Assembly: GCA_964489835.1 (NCBI GenBank)
Contig: CAZBBC010000019.1
Coordinates: 1 to 53,054 of the forward strand
From: CAZBBC01 sp964489835
GTDB taxonomy: Bacteria > Calditrichota > Calditrichia > JAJRVZ01
Direction of reading: 5' to 3'
Length of the DNA: 53,054 nucleotides
Part shown: in pieces, positions 8,132 to 16,984 of the stretch
Layout of the letters: the number at the start of each line of letters is the position of its first letter
Numbering within the stretch: position 1 is the first letter of the stretch
Program-made: the position numbers and the translations under genes
The notes under the pieces: model-generated
Database searches by the model: none
What the model was told of the DNA's origin: nothing
What the model saw: the letters and a program-made list of their open reading frames with translations, nothing else

Positions 8132-11100
8132 ATGATGGAAAAGAGAATTATTGGTTTAAACATAGAGGCTCCCGGTATTAAGATCGGACGGATCACTGGC
8201 AGTAAGATCGATAAGATAAAACATATCGAAATCGATCTTAATGGGGGGAAATCTGAAATTCTACACGAATTAATCCGGTTGATTGAATCAAATTTTAATT
8301 CATCCATCTTGGGGATTGGCATTGGTGTTCCTACAACTGTAGATGTTGAGAAGGGAATCGCCTATGATGTATCCCGTATCGCTTCATGGAAAGAAGTCCA
8401 TCTTAAAAAAGAGTTAGAATCACATTTTAAGGTTCCGGTTTATGTAAATAATGATGCGAATTGTTTTACGGTTGGCGAATATTATTATGGAAAGGGGAGG
8501 AAATACGACAATTTTGTAGGTTTAATCATTAATGAAGGCATGGGAGGAGGGGTTATTGTTAATAAGAATTTACTTTCCGGCAGTAGCGGTGGTGTTGGAG
8601 AATTTGGGTATATGGCATATAAAGACCGGGACTATGATCATTATTGCAGCAAACGGTACTTTGAGCATGAATCGGGAATGAGTTTTGAAAAAATATATGA
8701 GCTGGCCGAAAGGGATGATAAAAAAGCCCTGCAGTTATTTAACTCTTTTGGTCAGAACCTGGGGCATGCGCTGGAGATGATTATCTCTGTTCTGGATCCC
8801 CAGTGTGTCGTATTGGGTGGGGAAGTTAGTCGGGCTTATGATTTATTTAAAGATTCGATGTGGGAGGTTCTGCACGCCTGCTCATTGCCTCATGTCAGGA
8901 ATATACTGGATGTCCGGGTTTCCGATGTGCAGAATATTGATATATTAGGAGCTGCCGCCTTATATCTTGATGCAGAGTCAATTTCCTCCATTAAAGAAGA
9001 AAAGAAGAAACGCAGGAATTCAGAAATCAAACTGCGTGAGATTCAGGAAAAGTATTTTTATCTGTTCAATCAGATTACTGATCCAATCTTTATATTTGAT
9101 AAAAAAACATTAAAATTTCTTGAATGTAATACTGCTGTAGAAATTCTATATGGATACACGAAGGAAGAAATTCTTTCAATGACCTTAAAAGATCTGTATC
9201 CGCCGGAGGAAGTGGCGTCATTAATGAAGTCGCTGAATTTAACCAATCCTGATCATCTTGTACAGTTTACACATATTAAGAAAAACCGGCGCAGGATGAC
9301 CGTTGAGGTGTTATATGATTCAATTTACTATGAAGGAATCGATGCTTCTCTGCACATTGTTCGTGATATTACCGATCGTCTAAAAAAAGAGCGGGAAATA
9401 CAACGAAAGACAAAACAGACAAGTCTTCTTTATGAAGTTAGTAAACGCATTAGCAGTTTGCTGCATCTTGATACCATTTTATCAGAAATAGTCAACAGTA
9501 TTAATGATACGTATGACTATTATGGTGTGATGTTGTTATTGCTTGACGAGAAAGAACAACAATTAAACCTCAAATCCATTGCCGGTGGCTATATAAATGT
9601 CTTCCCAAAAACGCTTTCAATAAGGCTGGGAGAGGGCATGATCGGACAGGCGGCACTAACTAAGAAGACACAGTGTAGCGGTGACGTGAAAAAAAATCCG
9701 CATTTTGTAAAGAAGGCAGATGAAGTCACGATATCGGAGCTTTCTGTCCCGATTATTGGCGGCGATAAAGTAATTGGGGTGTTGGATTTTCAAAGTATTG
9801 AGGCCGATTCTTTTGACGATTCAGATGTCACTACCGCTGAAACCCTGAGTACTCAAATTGCTGCTGCTATAGAAAATGCCCGCCTTTATAATCAGGCGCA
9901 AGAGGAGATTAGGGAGCGGTTAAAGGTTGAAAAAGAGCTGCGCAGATCACGAAATAGCCTGCGTGGTATGAAACGAGAGACGGATACCATCTTATTGAAT
10001 GTGGAAGAAGGGTTATTCCTTCTTGATTCAAAGTTTAGAATTGGTTCACAATACTCTACAGCTCTTACGGATATTTTGCAAACAACCGATTTGGCTAAGA
10101 GAAATCTACTCGATATTTTTGGAGAGCAGCTTTCCCCCAAAAAAATTGAAGATATCAATGACTATCTGGAGTTAATGTTTAATCCGGTCATCGATAAAGA
10201 TACGCTTGACGATTTAAATCCATTAACCAGTATCCCGCTCGCGATCCAGAATAAGGGAGAATTACTGAGTAAAGAAAAAGTTTTGTCATTTAATTTCAGG
10301 CGAATTATTCTAAATAAGAAGATTATTGGGTTAATTGCAACCGTAACTGATATTACCGAGCAGGTGATATTAGCCAAGAAACTTGAAGAATCTGAAGAAC
10401 AATCAAAACAGCAAATGGAATGGTTCTTGAGTATTCTGCATGTGGAACCTCAATTATTGAAGGAGTTTATTGAAGGGGCACTTACGGAATTAAATTTAAT
10501 AGAAGAATCATTTAAATCGGGTGAGGCAGAAGAGGATTTCCACGCTATCCTTGATAAGATTTACCGTTCGGTTCATATGGTAAAGGGCAATGCTAGTTTG
10601 TTAGATTTGAAATTTTTTGCGAAAAGAGCACATGATTTTGAGGATAAAATAGAGGAAATTAAAAAGAAAGATCGTTTAGTCTCAACAGATTTTATACCAC
10701 TGGTGATGAATCTAGGTGAACTACGCACGAATATTAAAGAAATCAATAATATGATTGCGCGCATTAGTCGGATTCATGAGCAATTTAGACCGAGAAGAAG
10801 TTTTGAGAGTAAAATGTTGGTTAAATCAATTAATAATCTGATCCAAACGCTCTCTCATGATCTCAAAAAAGAAGTACGATTGATTCATAAGGATTTTGAA
10901 GGGGAGATAATACCTTACCCATATCGTTTGCTTGTAAAGGACATACTGATTCAGTTAGTCCGCAACAGTATGACCCATGGAATTGAATCACCGGAGGAGA
11001 GAGAGAAAAATCATAAACCCCGCAAGGGTTCTATTGAAATATCAACCGAACTCTCTGATAGTAAATTTAGTTTCAGATACAAGGATGATGGTCGGGGATT

Positions 11101-11365
11101 GCATATAGGAAAGCTTAAAGAGAAAGCAATAGCTTCCCAAAAATGGACCGTGTCAGAAATTGATCAATGGGATGAAAAAAAGATTGCTGGTACTATCTTT
11201 GAGCCGGGAATTTCGACCTCAGAAACAACAGATCTTGTGGCCGGGCGGGGGGTTGGAATGGATATTATCCGGCATAAAGTGGAAAGTCATAACGGGGAAA
11301 TTCTGGTGGATTATCAAAAAGGAAAGTATATTGTATTTACAGTAGTTTTACCAAAAGTTAAGTAA
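8132..11365 (+). CDS. ROK-PAS-GAF-PAS-Hpt-CheA-type sensor kinase
   Basis: A 1077-residue protein without membrane segments. Residues 5-280 are a ROK sugar-kinase fold: NNDAN 106-110 with catalytic-type Asp108, EGMGGG 135-140, GEFGYM 156-161 and VVLGGE. Key ROK features are altered: the DIGGTK phosphate loop reads NIEAPGIK, the zinc-ligand His of GEFGH is Tyr160, and only one Cys of the CxCGxxGC motif remains. Then follow PAS about 303-415, GAF about 430-585, the island-specific PAS-like domain about 615-745, Hpt with His815 (VHMVKGNA) and a CheA-type ATPase (Asn945, DDGRG 985-989, GRGVGMD 1038-1044). There is no CheW domain. The ROK part looks like a sugar-binding sensor rather than an enzyme (inference). 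It lies 70 bp after the Reg_prop kinase and 67 bp before a CheY-like gene on the same strand. A ROK domain joined to a kinase core is unusual. Confidence 0.88.
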   Translation: MMEKRIIGLNIEAPGIKIGRITGSKIDKIKHIEIDLNGGKSEILHELIRLIESNFNSSILGIGIGVPTTVDVEKGIAYDVSRIASWKEVHLKKELESHFKVPVYVNNDANCFTVGEYYYGKGRKYDNFVGLIINEGMGGGVIVNKNLLSGSSGGVGEFGYMAYKDRDYDHYCSKRYFEHESGMSFEKIYELAERDDKKALQLFNSFGQNLGHALEMIISVLDPQCVVLGGEVSRAYDLFKDSMWEVLHACSLPHVRNILDVRVSDVQNIDILGAAALYLDAESISSIKEEKKKRRNSEIKLREIQEKYFYLFNQITDPIFIFDKKTLKFLECNTAVEILYGYTKEEILSMTLKDLYPPEEVASLMKSLNLTNPDHLVQFTHIKKNRRRMTVEVLYDSIYYEGIDASLHIVRDITDRLKKEREIQRKTKQTSLLYEVSKRISSLLHLDTILSEIVNSINDTYDYYGVMLLLLDEKEQQLNLKSIAGGYINVFPKTLSIRLGEGMIGQAALTKKTQCSGDVKKNPHFVKKADEVTISELSVPIIGGDKVIGVLDFQSIEADSFDDSDVTTAETLSTQIAAAIENARLYNQAQEEIRERLKVEKELRRSRNSLRGMKRETDTILLNVEEGLFLLDSKFRIGSQYSTALTDILQTTDLAKRNLLDIFGEQLSPKKIEDINDYLELMFNPVIDKDTLDDLNPLTSIPLAIQNKGELLSKEKVLSFNFRRIILNKKIIGLIATVTDITEQVILAKKLEESEEQSKQQMEWFLSILHVEPQLLKEFIEGALTELNLIEESFKSGEAEEDFHAILDKIYRSVHMVKGNASLLDLKFFAKRAHDFEDKIEEIKKKDRLVSTDFIPLVMNLGELRTNIKEINNMIARISRIHEQFRPRRSFESKMLVKSINNLIQTLSHDLKKEVRLIHKDFEGEIIPYPYRLLVKDILIQLVRNSMTHGIESPEEREKNHKPRKGSIEISTELSDSKFSFRYKDDGRGLHIGKLKEKAIASQKWTVSEIDQWDEKKIAGTIFEPGISTSETTDLVAGRGVGMDIIRHKVESHNGEILVDYQKGKYIVFTVVLPKVK

Positions 11366-11432
11366 TAGGCATGTCTTAAATTAGTGATTGAAGAATTATA
11401 GGATATGTAGATATAAATAGACAGGAGGGTAA

Positions 11433-11801
11433 ATGAAGGAGAAAGTAAGAGTGATGATTGTTGATGATTCTGCCATTATACGACAGGCCATCCATAAGCA
11501 TCTTAAGGACTTTAATATCGATGTTGTCGGTACGGCCGAAAATGGTAAGATAGCGTTAGAGGTGTTTAAAAAAACAAATCCTGATGTTGTTACTCTGGAT
11601 ATTACTATGCCTGAAATGGATGGACTGAGTGTATTAGAAGAGATGCTTAAAATCAATATAAACGTGAAGGTAATGGTTGTAACTGCGCTTTCGGATAAAA
11701 GTACCGGATTAAAGGCGATAAAGCTCGGTGCAAAGAGCTTTCTGCCGAAGCCGTTTACACCAGAGAAATTACGTTCTTCCTTTGAACGTTTGATTATTTG
11801 A
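11433..11801 (+). CDS. CheY-like single-domain response regulator (second copy)
   Basis: A 122-residue receiver domain with Asp11-Asp12, acceptor Asp56 in TLDITMP, Thr84 in VVTALSD and Lys106 in LPKPF. A strong GGAGGG ribosome site lies six bases or so before ATG 11433. It is very like the regulator at 3259-3636, so the island carries two acceptors of one lineage for its two intact kinases. It sits directly between the ROK-type kinase and the CheX-like gene, an order that suggests a kinase, acceptor, phosphatase set in one transcript. It has no effector domain. Confidence 0.94.
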   Translation: MKEKVRVMIVDDSAIIRQAIHKHLKDFNIDVVGTAENGKIALEVFKKTNPDVVTLDITMPEMDGLSVLEEMLKININVKVMVVTALSDKSTGLKAIKLGAKSFLPKPFTPEKLRSSFERLII

Positions 11802-11866
11802 ATCTAGTGATTCAAGAAATGAATAATTAAAGTGCAACTTTGCGTTTTAGTATAGGAGAATAATAA

Positions 11867-12313
11867 ATGAATGAAACTGATCTTCACTTCTTTATCGATA
11901 GTACTGTAAATTATTTTAACGAAGTGACAAATGAAAAAGCCACTGCTGGTATCCCATTTATTAAAGATGAAGATCCGGTTGTTCTGGAATATACGGGAAT
12001 AATCGGAATTTCAGGTAAGCGAAAAGGCAGTGTTTACGTAACGGCATCGGATGAAATGTTGCGATCGATCGCCAAATTGATACTTGGTCAAGATAGCATT
12101 GAAAAAAGTGATATAAAAGATCTTGTAGGTGAAATCGCCAATACGATCTCAGGTAACGTTCGTCAGGCTTATGGGAGCAGTTTTATGATCTCTGTACCTG
12201 TAGTTATTGAAGGAAAAGCGAAAGATATCAAAATGCCCGATAATATTCAATCGTTCGTCATCCCGATTACCTGGAAGGATTTTAAGTCGTTTCTGGTGGT
12301 CTGTCTAGAGTAA
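11867..12313 (+). CDS. cheX: CheX-like phosphatase of phosphorylated CheY
   Basis: A 148-residue protein of the CheC/CheX/FliY type. These enzymes remove phosphate from CheY-P using a Glu and an Asn from the motif ExxN. That motif is visible at 89-92 (EIAN) within DLVGEIANTISGNVR, followed by the expected VIPI/FLVVCLE strands at the end. Only one such motif is seen, as in CheX; CheC has two. AGGAGA precedes ATG 11867. It lies 65 bp after the second CheY-like gene. It probably resets the phosphorelay, and its presence supports a real chemotaxis-type circuit rather than an ordinary two-component system. The exact CheX versus CheC placement is from motif reading only. Confidence 0.82.
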   Translation: MNETDLHFFIDSTVNYFNEVTNEKATAGIPFIKDEDPVVLEYTGIIGISGKRKGSVYVTASDEMLRSIAKLILGQDSIEKSDIKDLVGEIANTISGNVRQAYGSSFMISVPVVIEGKAKDIKMPDNIQSFVIPITWKDFKSFLVVCLE

Positions 12314-12419
12314 ATTTATAGTTAGTAGACGGTAATATTCAGTATCGTCAAATGGTATATTAAAAATAGGATAAAAAAATGAAACCAAGGTTTTTATCCT
12401 TTGATTTAGGTCTTTTAAA

Positions 12420-13853
12420 ATGCAAGCAGAAATACTGAAAAACGGGATCAATAAACAGGATATTCTTGGCGCGCTTGAAGAAGGTGTGCTGTATCTCAAC
12501 GAAAATTTGGAGATATCAGGTGAATATTCTAATGCCCTTGGAAAGATAATTGATCAGGAAGTTCCTTTAGGGCAACCGTTCATTTCATTATTTGAAAATC
12601 GAGTACCAGAAAATATCGTTAACAATACCAATGAATATCTGGGATTGATGTTTAAAGATGATCTGGATGAAGACACGATAAATGAATTGAACCCGCTTAA
12701 TGTTGTCGAATTTCATTTTGAGAATCGCTGGGGACTATGGACATCTTCAAAATATCTTTCGTTTAGATTTAAGCGCCTGGTACGAAACGACAAAATTGTT
12801 GGTCTTATCACAACCGTCTCTGATATTACTACGCAGATATCATTGACAAAGAAATTGGAAGAGATTGAAAAAGACACCAATAGACAAATGGAATGGTTGG
12901 TCAACATGTTGCATGTTGAGCCGCCGCTTTTAAAAGAGTTTTTGGAAGTTTCTGAACTCGAGATGCAATCGGTAGATAAAGAATTAAAAAATTCAAAAAA
13001 TACTTCTGACTATAGTATTATTTTAGCTAAGGTACTTCGTATCATCCACCAATTGATAAGTAATGCTTCTCTTTTAAAACTGAATTTTTTTGTTACGAAA
13101 ATTAAACAATTCGAATCAAATGTCAGAAGAATTAACCAAAAACTTGAAAAGAGCAGCAGTGATTTTGTACCTGTTGTTATCCAGTTGGGTGAGATAAGAC
13201 AAATGCTTCAGGAAGTAAAAGTGTTGATGAATCGCTTCAAGCACTTCAGTGAAAGTGTCCGGCCAAAAAGAAAATTTGAAGATGGATTAATCATACGGGC
13301 TATCTTGAACCTTGTGCAAAATTTAAGTGACGAATTGGGAAAAGAGGTCCAATTTAATTATGATCAGTTTAACAGTTCGGCAATTCCTTTCTCTTATCAG
13401 CAGATTGTTAGAGAATTTTTAATTATCCTTGTTAGATTTTCGATTTTATATTGTTTTGAAAAACCTGATGAACGAAAAAGCGCCAATAAAAATCCTGTTG
13501 GTACTTTAGAAATTGAAACATTTGAAACTTCCCGTATATTCGGTTTTAAACTTCGCCATGACGGGAGGCTTGTTCGTATCGAGCGGTTACTCCAAAAATC
13601 GATCGAGAATACGGAGTCTGAAATCAGCAATGAGAAACAGGAAGTCAGAGACCATCTTGGAGCAGAAGTTATCCGTTTACTTTTTATGCCGACGACCGCG
13701 ACATCCAGTCTGAGTGAGGCCGAACATAGTCAGGAGGTATTTAAGGACATGGAAGTTGTCAAGAAAAAGCTAAAAATGCACCGGGGGAAAATAAAAATTA
13801 CGTTTACAAGCGAAAACTATTGTGAATATACAATTTCCCTACCTGTAAAATAA
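12420..13853 (+). CDS. Degenerate CheA-like paralogue (probable pseudokinase) with PAS-like and Hpt-type segments
   Basis: A 477-residue protein collinear with the last 470 residues of the two kinases upstream, with no sensor domain. The PAS-like domain (about 15-140, including LNPL at 90-93) and the linker MEWLVNMLHVEPPLL are well kept. In the Hpt segment His210 remains, but the following Lys-Gly of HxxKG is Ile213-Ser214. The ATPase half has lost its binding motifs: the N-box Asn is Phe340, DDGRG reads HDGRL (380-384) and the GRGxGMD loop is absent. The frame is open and the PAS-like and linker parts are conserved, so this is a diverged protein, not a decayed gene. It could be a dimerisation partner or phosphate sink for the active kinases (inference). 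It is the last gene of the island and converges on the DUF5686 gene. Confidence 0.85.
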   Translation: MQAEILKNGINKQDILGALEEGVLYLNENLEISGEYSNALGKIIDQEVPLGQPFISLFENRVPENIVNNTNEYLGLMFKDDLDEDTINELNPLNVVEFHFENRWGLWTSSKYLSFRFKRLVRNDKIVGLITTVSDITTQISLTKKLEEIEKDTNRQMEWLVNMLHVEPPLLKEFLEVSELEMQSVDKELKNSKNTSDYSIILAKVLRIIHQLISNASLLKLNFFVTKIKQFESNVRRINQKLEKSSSDFVPVVIQLGEIRQMLQEVKVLMNRFKHFSESVRPKRKFEDGLIIRAILNLVQNLSDELGKEVQFNYDQFNSSAIPFSYQQIVREFLIILVRFSILYCFEKPDERKSANKNPVGTLEIETFETSRIFGFKLRHDGRLVRIERLLQKSIENTESEISNEKQEVRDHLGAEVIRLLFMPTTATSSLSEAEHSQEVFKDMEVVKKKLKMHRGKIKITFTSENYCEYTISLPVK

Positions 13854-13894
13854 ATACCGCGTTAATTCCAACGGCTATTTACCTTCAATTTTAT

Positions 13895-16270
13895 TTAAAA
13901 AAATCTTGCCAATGACAGTCCCATATAAATGATTCCATTATCAAGGCGATAGCTGGTATCAATTCTAATCAAACTGAATATATTATTAAGAGAGATACCG
14001 AATTCATGATGAAAATGATCGACATCGGACGGATTGGGGGATAAATCAGAATGACCATGGGCAGATACCCATGAACGTCCATGGGCACCAAAAATAATTA
14101 TACCGATGCCCTTCTCAACGATAAAATTAAAATTTATAATTTCAAAGGGAACGGTCCTGAAATTATGTTCCCAGAAAAATGCAAAATATTTTTCTCCTTC
14201 ATAGGGCTGTGATCTTCTGGATCTAATGGCTGCAAACGGCGTAAATATTTCCAAACTTCCATCTACGATACCGTATCGCTGATAGGGAAGGTCTCCGGAA
14301 CTATAGCCGGCACTCAGCTGGATATCGAGTGCATTGGGAAGCAACCGGCGTTTTAAAAATGTGTCAATATGCCACCCGGCACTGAATGTGTAACCGGTAA
14401 AAGAAAAGTCGCTGGGAATGATGGACGAATTACTGGTCTCAATACTCAGGGATATTCTATTCTGTCCGACAATGCCAAAAGGTATATAATCCGGGCCATA
14501 TTGCATCTTTAGGTAAAGGCTACGCAGTGTGCCCTCATTGATTCCGGGATTTTCACGTTGTTTAAAATCAGATCCAAGAATATTATAATCGCTTGTTTTG
14601 GATAACGAACGGTGTTTATCGGAATTAACACCGATGGTAAATTTTGTTCTGAGTGGGGAGTAATGATATCCCATTTCGAGCGATATTCCGCGTCGCCAAT
14701 AATAATCGAAATAATCCTCACCGCCAAGCAAAGGAGATAAACCGGCCACTGTCATCGAATAAATTTCGGAATGATAGCGTGTGTCTGTACCCACCTGATA
14801 ATTGACAGATCCGTGCCATTGTTTTTTTGATCCAAAAACAAAATTAAAGCCTGTATGGAAGGCCCATTTTTTTAAACCTGTTTTATAGGCACTACCAATA
14901 CTGAATTCTGCGTTTTTGGAAATGTCCACCATAAAAGTCATGCCTGCATGTAAAGCATCAACGCGGTTAAACCATAGCTCGGGTGAGAGATAAGAGAAAA
15001 TGTTTTTTTTGTCTGTGGTGTCATCATCTGAATCCCCGGTGGTTATATTAATTACATTAGCCAGGATACCGGTGGGTTTGAAGGCTTTTTTTAATGTCAT
15101 CGTGCTGTCCAAAGACTGATAAGCAGTTTCTTCTTCTACGGTAAGTGGAATCAGTACTTTCGTTGTAGCAAAAAGGGTATCTTGCTGCAAAGAGAGAGAG
15201 TCTACCGATAATATTTTCTCATCCTGATACAGTGAATCAGGAAGAGAAATATTGATGCGATAATTAGAAAGTGCGGTAACACGTTTATATTTTATCCTGG
15301 GAAATTGAAGACCCGTGAATCCGATTTTTATATCTCCACCGACACGATAATCAACCGGTAGCCAAAATGAATTCGCGAAGTTCCTGAATTGCTGGCGATA
15401 GTATAGATTTAGTTCCTGTATCGGAACAGGAAAACGTATAGATGGCCCCGGTTTAAGTTCGACATTGAGCAGTGCGAAATCTTCGTCCAGGACCGACACC
15501 ATACCCTCAAAGGTCGGCTGCAGTTTACTGTCCGGTATTACCCGAATATCAAAGACTTTTTTATCATCAAATTGGCGTTCCTTTACCAGTTTAAAATTAT
15601 AATAATCCAAAGCCTCCGGGTGAGTGGGTCCAATAACCTTAAATCCGATAATGTCGATATCATCATCGTAAAAGTTAGGTATAAAACTGGCGACCGCCAT
15701 ATTTTGGGTTTCACTCAAATTGCTGGTTTGGCGCTTGGACTTAATCACTTCCCGCGATCCTTTCTCCCGATCCCAAAAGGTATCCGATAAACTTTCGGCA
15801 ATGGAAACAATTCCGGAGTCATTCTCAAAAATGAGACGACTGTAGGCATTGGCACTGTAAGTGTCTAACATTTTTTGCCATTCCTGTTTACGCTTAATCA
15901 CTTTTCTCATGATAGCCATAGCGGGATCTTCGGCAATCACAATAATAGCATCCATCTCAAGTACTGTTGGCAGTAATTGAATGGTAATATTTTGGGGTGT
16001 TTCTTCATCGATTTGTATGTGTTGCGACTGATATCCAATATAGGTGATCAGCAGTGTTGCCGGTAGCACATCGATCTGGAGTATGAAATTTCCATCTTCA
16101 TTCGAGATAGTACCCTGAAAGGTGCCTTCAATTTGGATGTTGGCTGCGGCTAGTGCGTCATTCGTTCTGGCATCAGCAATCGATCCACGAATGGTTTTTA
16201 GAGCATGAGCGGATTCTGCAAAAAACAGGATCATAATTACAGATAAAAGTGGGGGTATTTTTGATATCAT
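13895..16270 (-). CDS. DUF5686-type outer-membrane protein with CarboxypepD_reg-like domain
   Basis: A 791-residue secreted protein. A signal peptide spans about 1-23 (hydrophobic LLSVIMILFFAESAHA). Residues 25-105 form a carboxypeptidase-regulatory-like beta sandwich (GSIADARTNDALAAANIQI, then DGNFIL and ITYIGYQ), as in TonB-dependent and related surface proteins. A long central region and C-terminal beta strands end in LARFF, an aromatic C-terminus typical of outer-membrane barrels. The region YSANAYSRLIFEN resembles the start of DUF5686. The family is best known from Bacteroidota and has no settled function. It converges on the signalling island, so any link is positional only. A MITE-like element starts 33 bp upstream of its ATG. 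Confidence 0.8.
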   Translation of the reverse strand: MISKIPPLLSVIMILFFAESAHALKTIRGSIADARTNDALAAANIQIEGTFQGTISNEDGNFILQIDVLPATLLITYIGYQSQHIQIDEETPQNITIQLLPTVLEMDAIIVIAEDPAMAIMRKVIKRKQEWQKMLDTYSANAYSRLIFENDSGIVSIAESLSDTFWDREKGSREVIKSKRQTSNLSETQNMAVASFIPNFYDDDIDIIGFKVIGPTHPEALDYYNFKLVKERQFDDKKVFDIRVIPDSKLQPTFEGMVSVLDEDFALLNVELKPGPSIRFPVPIQELNLYYRQQFRNFANSFWLPVDYRVGGDIKIGFTGLQFPRIKYKRVTALSNYRINISLPDSLYQDEKILSVDSLSLQQDTLFATTKVLIPLTVEEETAYQSLDSTMTLKKAFKPTGILANVINITTGDSDDDTTDKKNIFSYLSPELWFNRVDALHAGMTFMVDISKNAEFSIGSAYKTGLKKWAFHTGFNFVFGSKKQWHGSVNYQVGTDTRYHSEIYSMTVAGLSPLLGGEDYFDYYWRRGISLEMGYHYSPLRTKFTIGVNSDKHRSLSKTSDYNILGSDFKQRENPGINEGTLRSLYLKMQYGPDYIPFGIVGQNRISLSIETSNSSIIPSDFSFTGYTFSAGWHIDTFLKRRLLPNALDIQLSAGYSSGDLPYQRYGIVDGSLEIFTPFAAIRSRRSQPYEGEKYFAFFWEHNFRTVPFEIINFNFIVEKGIGIIIFGAHGRSWVSAHGHSDLSPNPSDVDHFHHEFGISLNNIFSLIRIDTSYRLDNGIIYMGLSLARFF

Positions 16271-16302
16271 TAAAACCTCTTAAAAAATGTATGAATTGAA
16301 AT

Positions 16303-16523
16303 TCATGGGTGTGCGGTTAAAACTTAAATCATTAGCAGTTATCACCAAAATAATAAATGTTATAGAGTTTTAATAAACATGGAGACTTGATTTAAAGAAC
16401 TCACCCTAAATCCCTCTCTTGGAAAGAGAGGGACTTTAGGGAGCCCCTTCTCTTTTCAAGAGAAGGGGTTTGGGGATGAGTTTTTCAAATATAAATTGTA
16501 TCATTTTTTATAACCGGACTCTA
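16303..16523 (+). mobile_element. MITE-like element, copy A
   Basis: A non-coding element of about 221 bp. The left end TCATGGGTGTGCGGTTAAAA and the right end TATAACCGGACTCT are inverted versions of each other, though this copy is the most decayed at its right end. Inside are AAAGAACTCACCCTAAATCC, the CCCTCTCTTGGAAAGAGAGGG hairpin, the CCCCTTCTC/GAGAAGGGG hairpin and GGGGATGAGTTTTT. It sits 33 bp upstream of the DUF5686 gene. No gene or other clear signal was found in 16524-16690. Confidence 0.8.
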
Positions 16524-16689
16524 ATTTTCCAACTTTAAATTTGATTACAGGTACAACTTGAGAATATCCTCTGCCCTAAATATATTGACTTCTGAGCAAT
16601 ATCCTAGATCTTGCCTAAGTAAAAGAGGAATTTCCAAAGCATAAGATTTTCTTTTCTCAATACTATCTTTATATGATAATTCTTCTTGA

Positions 16690-16803
16690 GTTTCACGCCG
16701 GTAGGCGGATCCGCCCACTGGCGGGCACAGCGTGATTCTCTGTGGATTCTGTGGTTTTATTTTTATTATCTTTTTTTATGTCCTGATTTAATCGGGATGA
16801 CAC
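16690..16803. repeat. Dispersed CTCTGTGG-type repeat with GGCGGATCCGCC palindrome
   Basis: TAGGCGGATCCGCCCACTGG forms a short palindrome at about 16702-16721. It is followed by GTGATTCTCTGTGG, TTCTGTGGTTTTATTTTTAT and TTTAATCGGGATGACAC, matching 3690-3785. Nothing clear is seen in 16804-16970 apart from AT-rich DNA in front of ppdK. Confidence 0.55.
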
Positions 16804-16984
16804 TACAAAAATATATTGAAATTCTTTCAAACAAGATACGTGTCCCCCTATATTTTAACAATAAAAACTTGAGAAAAAATTATCGGATTAAATCTATCAA
16901 GTCTTTCTTGATATTTTAGATATGCAGTGATAAATTAAAAGTTTACTATTAATATGATTATTCTATTATTTGAACGGAGGAAAT

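Noticed and set aside
12379..12420. Earlier ATG for the degenerate CheA-like gene
   Set aside because: The ATG at 12379 is out of frame (41 bases before 12420) with the protein, so ATG 12420 is kept.
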